Positions 57,561 through 64,000 of a stretch of 64,000 nucleotides of DNA are shown in pieces; position 1 is the first letter of the stretch, and every line of letters begins with the position of its first letter. The position numbers and the translations under genes were made by a program. The notes under the pieces were generated by a model, which had not been told where the DNA came from, did no database searches, and was given only the letters and a program-made list of their open reading frames with translations. The stretch comes from Nonomuraea polychroma. GTDB taxonomy: Bacteria > Actinomycetota > Actinomycetes > Streptosporangiales > Streptosporangiaceae. Location: positions 10,195,501 through 10,259,500 of the forward strand of contig NZ_SAUN01000001.1 of NCBI RefSeq assembly GCF_004011505.1. Reading direction: 5' to 3'.

Positions 57561-58063
57561 AACCTCTGCTGCTGCTCGACGTGGACGGGGTGCTCAACCC
57601 CATGGGCCGGCCCACCCCCGACTTCCGCCGCTACCGGTGCACGATCGACGGCGAGCTCTACACCGTCCACCTCAACCCCAGGCACGGCCGCCGCCTCCTC
57701 GACCTGGCGCTGGCCACCGGGGCGGAGCTGGTCTGGGCCACCACCTGGGAGCACCACGCCAACGACTGGATCGCTCCCAGGATCGGGCTGCCCTCGCTGC
57801 CCGTCATCCCCATGACGCCGGACTTCCCGCGGTCCCCGCCGAGCGAGTACGGCGAGCTGTTCAAGACGCCGCACGTGGCGGCGTACGCCGGACGCCGCCC
57901 GTTCGTCTGGTTCGACGACCAGGTGTGGGCGGAGGACGAGGAGTATCTCAGGGTGCATCAGGGTCTGGATGATTTCCTCCTCGTCCACGTCGACCCCGCA
58001 CACGGACTGACCAGCCGCCATCTGGGCATGGCACAAGAATGGCTGACCGTTCCTAAGGACTGA
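57557..58063 (+). CDS. HAD-like hypothetical protein
   Basis: 168 aa from a GTG overlapping the AraC stop (GTGA). MKPLLLLDVDGVLNPMGRPT has the first HAD motif (DVDGVLNP); 'ATTWEHHANDWIAPRIG' and 'FVWFDDQVWAEDEEYLRVH' supply the T/S and the late acidic motifs. Probable phosphatase-like fold with unknown substrate. The stop overlaps by 11 bases the convergent 3' end of the TnpB-like gene. Confidence 0.82.
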   Translation: MKPLLLLDVDGVLNPMGRPTPDFRRYRCTIDGELYTVHLNPRHGRRLLDLALATGAELVWATTWEHHANDWIAPRIGLPSLPVIPMTPDFPRSPPSEYGELFKTPHVAAYAGRRPFVWFDDQVWAEDEEYLRVHQGLDDFLLVHVDPAHGLTSRHLGMAQEWLTVPKD

Positions 58064-59710
58064 GCGGGAGTAATGGCTGGTGCCACGACTCCTGCCCGGC
58101 CGAACGCTCCGAACGGTGTTGAGCGTTCTGGTCGCCCGTGTTCTCGCCGCATCCGGGCGGCACGCATCGTGTGCGTGGTCCGGAAATGCGGGGACGGGGT
58201 CCCTCACCCCCAGGAACGTACGATCCGGCCTGGGCGGTCCGATGCCCCGTACGATCGCTCCGGTCGTGCGGGGGCGGTGCCGTCCGTCGCCGGATCGCAT
58301 GCCCCTGGGCGCGTCTGCCGATCGCCACCGCCGCCGCGTCGTGGCGAGTCGTCGACTGATTCTTCTTGTTCTTACTGTTCTTGCCGTTCTTGCGGGTGAG
58401 TGGGGCCTGCCAATGCTGCGCGCCCCACCTGCTCGTGTACGCCGGATCCACCGCGACGATCGCGATACCGGCCGCGCTCGCCATCGAGACCAGACGGGCG
58501 CGCAGCCTAGCGGTGGGCAGGCCGGAGATCAGTTGCCGGAACCGTTTGCGGCGACCATGCTTCTCCCGCGTCTTTTCCGCCGCGAAATCCAGATCCTCGA
58601 TCGCGATTGCGGCCGCCCCACACGTCTTGGCCCAGAACAGCAGCCGCGACAGGGCGTGGCGGACTTGGGCGTCGCGGTGTTCGGCCGTGCCGGACAGGTC
58701 GTAGCCGAAGTGGCGGGGGCGGCCGATCGGGTTGCCGTGGATGTCCAGGCGCCAGGCCGCCAGGTGGTCAGCGTTGGTGTCCACGGCAATCAGCCCGTGG
58801 GCGAGGGCGGCTTGCAACGGGACGGCTGGGGCGGGCAGGGTCTGCCAGGAGGCGGTCAGGTACCAGCGGCCGCGGTCGGTATCCAGGTGGATGCGGTAGG
58901 CCACAGCCCGGTTGGCCTCGATACGGTCGGCCCACTCGCTGCGCCGGTGCGCGAACCGGACCCGGGCGGACAGTACATACCGGCCGTGCGGGGCGTTGGC
59001 CAGGTGCGCCAGCGGGGCGGGCAGCTTGAGTGACACCTGGCCGTCGGGGTGACGCGGATGGTCTCGTTGCCGTACCGCTTGCCGGACTCGCCGTCGGCGG
59101 CCAGGAACCACCGCTTGGCTTCCCACCGCGCCCGCCATCCGGCCTCGTCCAACCCCGCGGCCTCGAGATAGTGCCGGTTTCTGGCTAGCCGTTTGCCGCC
59201 GCGCACGATGTGTACCCGCCCGTTCTTCCAGTCGGCCCGGGCGGCGGCCAGCCGATCGATCAGCACACGCAGGCGGCGGGACTTGGCGAACCACTCCTTA
59301 CGCGAGCGGTACCCAGCCGGAGCGTCCTTGCTGCCCTTCTGACGCACCGGCGCGGACAGACGACGGGTGATCGTGGCGATCCCAGCCTCGAGGTTGTGGA
59401 TGTAGGCGAGTTGGCTGCGCCGCGCCAGCGCCCACTGATCATGCGAGGCCTTGGTGATCGCTCCGGCCCAGCGCGCCGACGAGAGCTCAGTCAGTTCCCG
59501 CTTACGGGCTGCCCACCGGTCCGCGTCGTGCGCCAAGGCGTCACTGCAGCGCACCGCAAGGTCCTGCGAGGCCAGCGAGCCGAGATGCGCCCCCACCAGC
59601 CGGAGCACCGTCTCCTCCTGACCGGTCAGTCCTTTGAGCCGGTCACGAACCGCTACCCCGGGGGAAGCGGCCGCGACGTACGGTGGCGCGATTGTACGCA
59701 GCTCAGCCAT
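58053..59710 (-). pseudogene. TnpB-like (IS200/IS605 accessory) nuclease gene with one frameshift
   Basis: Two overlapping minus-strand frames make one protein of about 550 aa. The first runs from MAELRTIAPPYVAAASPGVA (ATG 59710) to 'GNETIRVTP'; the second continues 'DGQVSLKLPAPLAHLANAPH'. They join at 59046-59049, where the coding strand has CCCC; one extra C restores 'VTPDGQV'. All three RuvC acidic residues are present: Asp in LIAVDTNADH (about 58780), Glu in AIAIEDLDF (about 58597), Asp in TTRHDAAAVAIGRR (about 58340). Between the last two, 'VDPAYTSRWGAQHW' replaces the usual Cys4 zinc ribbon; no CxxC is seen. No tnpA or serine recombinase is adjacent. Decayed, or an intact gene with a sequence error. 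Confidence 0.8.
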
Positions 59711-60078
59711 GCTGGACGCTCTCCAGCGTGATATGGGCACAGCTCGTCGCCGGGCAGCAGACGCGCAAGGAGGCCACTACTGGCCGACCGGGAGCACACC
59801 GGTGTATCTGCATGACCTCCACCGATCTCTCAATACTTTACTCAGCGTGGTCGTAAGACTACAGATATTTGGCTTTCTTGGATAGAACATTTGAGCGATC
59901 GGGTTCGATGGGCTGACCCGCGCTTGCCCGTCCCTTAGGTCGGTCATCAATTCCTACGAGCTCGACGCACTTGTGCTGCCGTTGTCGACCCTTAAGGGTT
60001 TTCTCAGGGCTCTTAGCGGGAGTCATGCGACCTGGCTGTCCGTTTCCTAGGTAGGTCGTCATTCACGGAGGGATCAAT
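59711..60078 (+). other. Gene-free, AT-richer region upstream of the TnpB-like gene
   Basis: 368 bases with clearly lower GC than the neighbours (for example 59820-59890 and 59945-60010), containing CTTAAGGG-like and ACCTAGG-like short words. Short frames occur but none resembles a protein. It may include the 5' end of the TnpB element; no terminal hairpins or target repeats could be identified with confidence. The RBS (GGAGGGA) of the PspC gene is at its right end. Confidence 0.5.
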
Positions 60079-60270
60079 ATGTACCGCTCACGAGAGCACA
60101 GGATCATAGCGGGGGTCTGCGGGGGCCTCGCCGACAAGCTGGGCTGGTCGCCCACGCTCGTCCGTATCCTCTGGCTGCTCCTGTCCCTCATCCCGGGGCC
60201 GCTGTGGGTCGTCTACGTCATCATGTGGATCCTCATTCCCGAGGAGCCGAAGGGCTACCGGACGGCGTAG
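60079..60270 (+). CDS. PspC-domain membrane protein
   Basis: 63 aa. MYRSREHRIIAGVCGGLADK then 'LGWSPTLVRILWLLLSLIPG' is a complete PspC domain with its one or two hydrophobic helices, ending in IPEEPKGYRTA. Small stand-alone PspC proteins are common in actinomycetes and may take part in envelope stress signalling. Good RBS (GGAGGGA) before the ATG. Confidence 0.92.
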   Translation: MYRSREHRIIAGVCGGLADKLGWSPTLVRILWLLLSLIPGPLWVVYVIMWILIPEEPKGYRTA

Positions 60271-60335
60271 GCCCGCGGTCCCCAAGGTCGCTCACCCGTC
60301 GCCTGACCGAGAGGTCGGCCGGCGGGTGGTTCGCC

Positions 60336-61245
60336 CTAGATCCGGCCGTACTCGCGGAGGACCGTCAGCCGCTCGACGATCTGGTGGCCCTTGCCATCCA
60401 GTTCGGCCTGTCGCCATGCCATCTCGTCGCTATCGGCCCAGCTCCAGGTCAGCGGCCAGGCGCCGTCGGCCGGCAGGCCGTTGATCCAGTAGTCGAGGTT
60501 GGCGTCGATCGCTGTTCGGTCAATCACGCCGGCCAGCGTCGACCGTGGCGATGGAGCCACGTCCAGCGGCTGGAGCACATACCTCGGCCAGGCCGCGGGA
60601 TCCACGTTGACCACTCGGTGCACGCCGGCGGCGAGTACCCCGGCCACCCGGGCACGCACCTGCTCCGGCAGGCGGCGGGCGGCGCCCAGCATGACGGCGC
60701 ACCGGAACGCGTTCAGGTCGTCGGCGGCCGCCTCCAGCCGCTCCAGGACCGTGCTCGTGAGCTGAGCCGGCAGGTCCGCCGGCACGAGTTCGGCGTAGTC
60801 GTGGAGCACGCCGAGCAGGTCGGCGGTCGGGTTGATCCGGCTACTGTCGAAGGTCTGATCGATGCCGGCGTAGGTCCACCACGTCGCGTGCGGCGCGTCC
60901 TCGACCTCCGCGGCACGATGCTCCACACCGAACGCTCGCTGTCATAGGTCTTGAGCAGGTATTCGATGCCCTGCCGCTCCACCGGTTCGGTGGCGGGCGC
61001 GCCCACCTCGCGCAACACCGCGAACGCGACCGAGGTCGCGATCGCCGATGAGGCGGGCGTGCGCAGGTCCGGCTCCAGGCCGTGCCCGAACCCGCCGTCC
61101 GGGTTCTGGAATCGTGCCAGTTCGGCCATCACCTCGCCGGCCGAGCCGACTCGAACCAGTGCCGGAACCTGGCCCGGTCCAGCGCCCGCCCGTGGCGGAA
61201 CAGGAAACTCCGCGCACGCGCGAACGCTTCCTGACTCAGCATCAT
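60336..61245 (-). pseudogene. Toroid-like (prenyltransferase/cyclase repeat) protein gene with two frameshifts
   Basis: Three minus-strand frames join to one protein of about 300 aa. Part 1: MLSQEAFARARSFLFRHGRA then 'LDRARFRHWFES'. Part 2 (after about 61148): 'GEVMAELARFQNPDGGFGHG' then 'LEPDLRTPASSAIATSVAF' to 'SERSVWSIVP'. Part 3 (after about 60912): 'VEDAPHATWWTYAGIDQTFD' to the stop at 60336. Each join needs one extra C on the coding strand. 'QNPDGGFG' resembles the QW-type repeat of alpha/alpha toroid proteins (prenyltransferases, terpene cyclases). Function unknown. Recently broken, or intact with two sequence errors. Confidence 0.7.
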
Positions 61246-61342
61246 CACCATGGCGCCGACGCTAACCCACCCCTGCGTGATGCCGATGAGTTTCACTGTT
61301 CCCGGCGGTCTCTATTACGAGCATGGAGAAAGGAGCGACCAC

Positions 61343-62212
61343 ATGACAACCGAACCCAAGACCCGCACCCTAGAGGTCCCCGGCGCCACTCTCGCCTACG
61401 ACGTACGGGAGTCCGCGGCGAGCGCCGCGCCGATCCTGCTGATGATCGGATCGCCGATGGACGCCAGCGGGTTCACCAGCCTGGCCGAACACTTCCAGGA
61501 TCGTACGGTGGTGACCTATGACCCGCGAGGGATCGGGCGGAGCAAGCGGACCGACGGCGCCGCCGAGTCGACGCCCGAGCTGCACGGCGACGACCTGCAC
61601 CGGCTGATCGACGCGCTCGGCGGCGGGCCGGTGGACATCTTCGCCAGCAGCGGGGGCGCGGTCAACGGGCTGGCGCTGGTGGCCCGGCATCCGGAGCAGG
61701 TCCGCACGCTCGTGGCGCACGAGCCCCCGGCCGCCCAGGAATTGCCGGACCGGGAGCAGGCGCTGGCCGCGGTGGTGGACATCCGCCAGACGTACGAGCG
61801 GGACGGTTTCGGACCCGCGATGGCGAAGTTCATCGCGGTCACCAGCCTGCGCGGCGAGATCCCGGCTGATTTCGCCGATCTGCCCGTTCCGAACCCGGCC
61901 GACCTCGGGATGCCGACGGAAGACGACGGCTCCCGTGACGACCCGCTGTTCGGGCAGAACATCATGACGTGTACGCACTACCGCCACGATTTCGAGGCGC
62001 TGCGCGCTGCGCAGACCCGCATCGTCGTCGGCGTCGGAGCCGAATCGGAGGGCGAAATGGCCTACCGCGGGGGCGTGGCGGTCGCCGAACGGCTCGGCAC
62101 GAAGCCGGTGACCTTCCCCAGCCACCACGGCGGCTTCCTCGGCGGCGAGTTCGGCTATAAGGGCGACCCGGACGCCTTCGCCGTCACGCTCCGCCAGGTC
62201 CTGTCCGAGTAG
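61343..62212 (+). CDS. Alpha/beta hydrolase
   Basis: 289 aa, preceded by AAAGGAGCG. 'APILLMIGSPMDASGFTSLA' is the oxyanion region, 'TVVTYDPRGIGRSKRTDG' the family strand, nucleophile Ser in DIFASSGGAVNGLAL, and a late His in SHHGGFLGGE. It lacks a signal peptide. Similar to small carboxyl-esterase or haloperoxidase-like hydrolases; the substrate is unknown. Confidence 0.88.
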   Translation: MTTEPKTRTLEVPGATLAYDVRESAASAAPILLMIGSPMDASGFTSLAEHFQDRTVVTYDPRGIGRSKRTDGAAESTPELHGDDLHRLIDALGGGPVDIFASSGGAVNGLALVARHPEQVRTLVAHEPPAAQELPDREQALAAVVDIRQTYERDGFGPAMAKFIAVTSLRGEIPADFADLPVPNPADLGMPTEDDGSRDDPLFGQNIMTCTHYRHDFEALRAAQTRIVVGVGAESEGEMAYRGGVAVAERLGTKPVTFPSHHGGFLGGEFGYKGDPDAFAVTLRQVLSE

Positions 62213-62263
62213 GGCGGATTCTGATCCCCGGGCAGGCGCCCCCGCTGCCCGCGCTCCCGAACG

Positions 62264-62290
62264 GGCCGCGCAGCGGGGTGCTGCGCGGCC
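62264..62290. terminator. Bidirectional terminator hairpin
   Basis: GGCCGCGCAGC (62264-62274) and GCTGCGCGGCC (62280-62290), a perfect 11-bp stem with loop GGGGT, between two convergent genes. Confidence 0.75.
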
Positions 62291-62366
62291 GGTCAACGTC
62301 CGGTGGCCGCTGATGGTCAGTTGCCGGCGGGCGGTTGCCCCTCGGAGCCGCCGACGTCGTTCCAGG

Positions 62367-62918
62367 TCAGGCGTCGACGACGACGCATGGCCCGACCCGA
62401 CCGGTGATCAAGGATGCCGTGAGCGACCACAGCGTTTTCTGCTTCTTCGTCTCGGCGGTCTCCTGAGAGGTCCCGGCGAACGCCATCACCAACGTCTGGT
62501 CCTCTCCGATGCGCCGGGGATCGATGTCCAGCCCGCCGTCGCGCATGCGGGCGGCCGCGTTGGAGTCCGGCCCCAGGGCCACCTGGCCGGTGGTCTTGCC
62601 TCTGGGCGGCTTGCAGTCCTTGCCGGCCGGGAGGTAGCTGATGTCGGCCCTGACGCCTTGCTTCGCCAGGTCCTGTTCCAGCTGGTCGGCGTCCTCGAAC
62701 TCGTTGATCTCCACTCTGACCGTGCCGTCGGCGTTCTTGCTCACGGCGTAGGCAGGCGACTCCGTGCCCGTCAGCGACGGGACCGCGAACGCCGCCGCGG
62801 CGGCCAGCGCTGCCACCGCGCCCCCGGCGTACAGTCGGCGGGCGATGCGGTGGCGCCGTTCGGCGCGGGCCGTGATCTCGGCTTTCAGATCCATCAGCAG
62901 GTGCTCCTCGAATCTCAT
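62367..62918 (-). CDS. Membrane protein paired with an ECF sigma factor
   Basis: 183 aa. Start ATGA overlaps the sigma-factor stop. Cytoplasmic part 'EEHLLMDLKAEITARAERRH', one membrane helix (about residues 30-50, 'RLYAGGAVAALAAAAAFAVP'), then an extracytoplasmic domain with 'EINEFEDADQLEQDLAKQGV' and two Cys far apart. It matches the architecture of proteins following SigE/SigK-like ECF genes in actinomycetes, but there is no zinc anti-sigma His-x3-Cys-x2-Cys motif. It may be an anti-sigma factor of another type or an effector. Confidence 0.72.
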   Translation of the reverse strand: MRFEEHLLMDLKAEITARAERRHRIARRLYAGGAVAALAAAAAFAVPSLTGTESPAYAVSKNADGTVRVEINEFEDADQLEQDLAKQGVRADISYLPAGKDCKPPRGKTTGQVALGPDSNAAARMRDGGLDIDPRRIGEDQTLVMAFAGTSQETAETKKQKTLWSLTASLITGRVGPCVVVDA

Positions 62919-63466
62919 CCTGGTGCTCCATCCATGACGAAGGGCAGGTTCCGCAGCGTCCGGCGGGCGCGGTGCAGCCGTACCTTGGCGGCCCCTTGCC
63001 GGATGCCGAGGGCCTGCGCCGCTTCCGTGACCGTGAGCTGGTCGATGACGACCAGCTCGAGCACGGCGCGTTCGCCCTCGGGCAGCTCGGCCATGGCCTC
63101 GAAGGCCCGCCTGGCTTGCTGCTCCGCGTCGATGCGCTCTTCGAGCCTGGCGACGTCGTCGGTGTCCAGCGGGCGGCGCCCGCTCACCCGATCCGTCAGC
63201 TGGTGCTGCTTGTACGCCCGGCGCCGCTCGGCCGAGATCGTCTTGCGGGCCACTCCGTAGAGCCACGCGATCTCGGTGCCCAGTTCGGCCCGGTAGGTGT
63301 GGGCCGAGTCGAGCACCGCTACGAACACCTCGGCCACCAGATCCGCGACGGTGTGCGGATCGTCGACGCGACGGGCGAGGAAACGGGTGACCGCATCGAC
63401 GTGCCGTCGGTAGAAGGCCTCGAAGGCCACAGGATCTGTGGCGATCTTCGCCTGTTTGCGACGCAC
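62915..63466 (-). CDS. ECF-type RNA polymerase sigma factor
   Basis: 183 aa from the GTG at 63466, seven bases after GGGAGC; the frame is open upstream. Sigma region 2: 'FEAFYRRHVDAVTRFLARRV', 'DLVAEVFVAVLDSAHTYRAE', 'AWLYGVARKTISAERRR'. Region 4: 'LPEGERAVLELVVIDQLTVT', 'EAAQALGIRQGAAKVRLHRA'. It directs polymerase to a small regulon, probably its own promoter too. Coupled to the downstream membrane-protein gene by an ATGA overlap. Divergent from lipB. Confidence 0.93.
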   Translation of the reverse strand: MRRKQAKIATDPVAFEAFYRRHVDAVTRFLARRVDDPHTVADLVAEVFVAVLDSAHTYRAELGTEIAWLYGVARKTISAERRRAYKQHQLTDRVSGRRPLDTDDVARLEERIDAEQQARRAFEAMAELPEGERAVLELVVIDQLTVTEAAQALGIRQGAAKVRLHRARRTLRNLPFVMDGAPG

Positions 63467-63594
63467 CGGCCGTGCTCCCTTCGTCGATTCACATCCCTGC
63501 TTGGTGAGAACTGGAGAAAGGGTTACAAGCTTGGACCATTGTGGTGTTGAGCTGGGCATGCGCTGCTGTCCTAGATGCGCCTTATCCTCGAAGC

Positions 63595-64000
63595 ATGAGG
63601 GCAAGGCCGCTGACACTCATTCAGGACGATCTCGTCGACTACGACACGGCGATGGAGCGCATGACCGACCTCGTCGGGCACCGCCAGCGGGACGAGCGGC
63701 CGGACACGCTCTGGCTGCTCAGCCATCCGTCCGTCTACACCATCGGCCGCCGCACGCCGCTCACCCACCTGCCCGACCCCACGCGCGGCATCCCGGTGGT
63801 CGAGACGGGCCGTGGCGGGCAGCTCACCTACCACGGGCCGGGCCAGCTCGTCGGCTACCTGATCGTCAAGCTGGATGAGGACCAGGGCATCGTCGACTAC
63901 GTGCGCGAGGTGGAGCTGCGGCTGGTGGAGGCGCTGGGCAAGCTGGGCTTGCCGGCCGAGCGGCGCGACACCCCGCCGGGGTCCGAGCTGCTCACCGGCG
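63595..64000 (+). CDS. lipB: Octanoyltransferase, 5' part (runs off the window)
   Basis: The first 135 codons are visible, from ATG at 63595. MRARPLTLIQDDLVDYDTAM opens the protein; 'WLLSHPSVYTIGRRTPLTHL' and the signature TGRGGQLTYHGPGQLVGYLI identify LipB. The catalytic Cys and Lys lie further on or at the edge. It moves octanoate from acyl carrier protein to lipoyl domains, for lipoic acid synthesis. Divergent from the sigma-factor gene, with 128 bases between starts. Confidence 0.95.
   Translation, partial: MRARPLTLIQDDLVDYDTAMERMTDLVGHRQRDERPDTLWLLSHPSVYTIGRRTPLTHLPDPTRGIPVVETGRGGQLTYHGPGQLVGYLIVKLDEDQGIVDYVREVELRLVEALGKLGLPAERRDTPPGSELLTG

Noticed and set aside
59040..59055. Programmed frameshift in the TnpB-like gene
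   Set aside because: The joint is a plain CCCC run without a slippery heptamer, internal Shine-Dalgarno sequence or downstream structure; a lost base fits better.
1..64000. CRISPR array, rRNA operon, prophage or replication origin
   Set aside because: No regularly spaced repeat-spacer pattern, no rRNA sequence, no phage structural or integrase genes and no dnaA-box cluster were seen.

Overview
The window is GC-rich actinomycete chromosome. Supporting signs are frequent GTG and TTG starts, ATGA/GTGA stop-start overlaps, an RpmG - MaoC (HadA/HadB-like) - MurB neighbourhood, mycothiol-type DinB/maleylpyruvate-isomerase-like proteins and a LAL-type LuxR regulator. A Streptosporangiaceae-like genus such as Nonomuraea would fit, but that is an inference from gene content. 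There are no rRNA genes, CRISPR arrays or phage structural genes.

Layout. 0-1.7 kb: a VOC/DinB pair opposite a WYL regulator. 1.9-6.5 kb: a compact RiPP cassette made of a 45-aa double-glycine precursor, a strong hairpin, an ATP-grasp ligase, a PpiC-related maturation protein, a 59-aa membrane peptide and a C39-peptidase ABC exporter; the four genes after the hairpin overlap end to start. 6.5-19.4 kb: housekeeping and accessory genes (GNATs, secreted S33 peptidase, NmrA-type reductase, Nudix, Ca2+/H+ antiporter, DrrA/DrrB-like ABC exporter, GH25 and NlpC/P60 wall hydrolases), a SAM-I-like riboswitch whose closing stem overlaps the ribosome binding site of a GNAT gene, and a scar holding only the 3' ends of two divergent genes. 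19.5-27.2 kb: an accessory block between tRNA-Thr and tRNA-Met with a DUF6493-like giant protein and its partner, an EspI-like ParA ATPase and a Tat-exported protein. 27.2-31.0 kb: rpmG, hadA/hadB-like genes, a GT2-like protein and murB. 31-45 kb: a Mn2+ (yybP-ykoY) riboswitch with a GDT1-type exporter, an ArsC-like protein, a 954-aa LAL regulator, deoC with a catalytic and a non-catalytic aldehyde dehydrogenase, an amidase, a PLP enzyme, hrpB and an ArsR/MFS pair with a visible operator. 46-48.5 kb: a second scar of two beheaded divergent genes, then uppP. 48.5-55.7 kb: an RpiR regulator facing a C45 hydrolase plus oligopeptide importer operon across a nearly perfect 15-bp inverted repeat. 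55.7-64 kb: NmrA, AraC, HAD-like, a frameshifted TnpB-like nuclease, PspC, a frameshifted toroid-like protein, an alpha/beta hydrolase, an ECF sigma / membrane partner pair and the start of lipB.

Most notable: (1) the RiPP cassette, a candidate graspetide exported through a double-glycine leader with two unusual accessory proteins; (2) two scars of the same geometry, each the residue of a divergent regulator/target pair that lost both 5' halves; (3) the SAM-I-like riboswitch in front of an acetyltransferase; (4) the RpiR-controlled acylase/importer operon; (5) three single-C losses within about 2.1 kb, which may be sequence errors hiding intact genes. All family names come from motif recognition by eye; no database search was possible.
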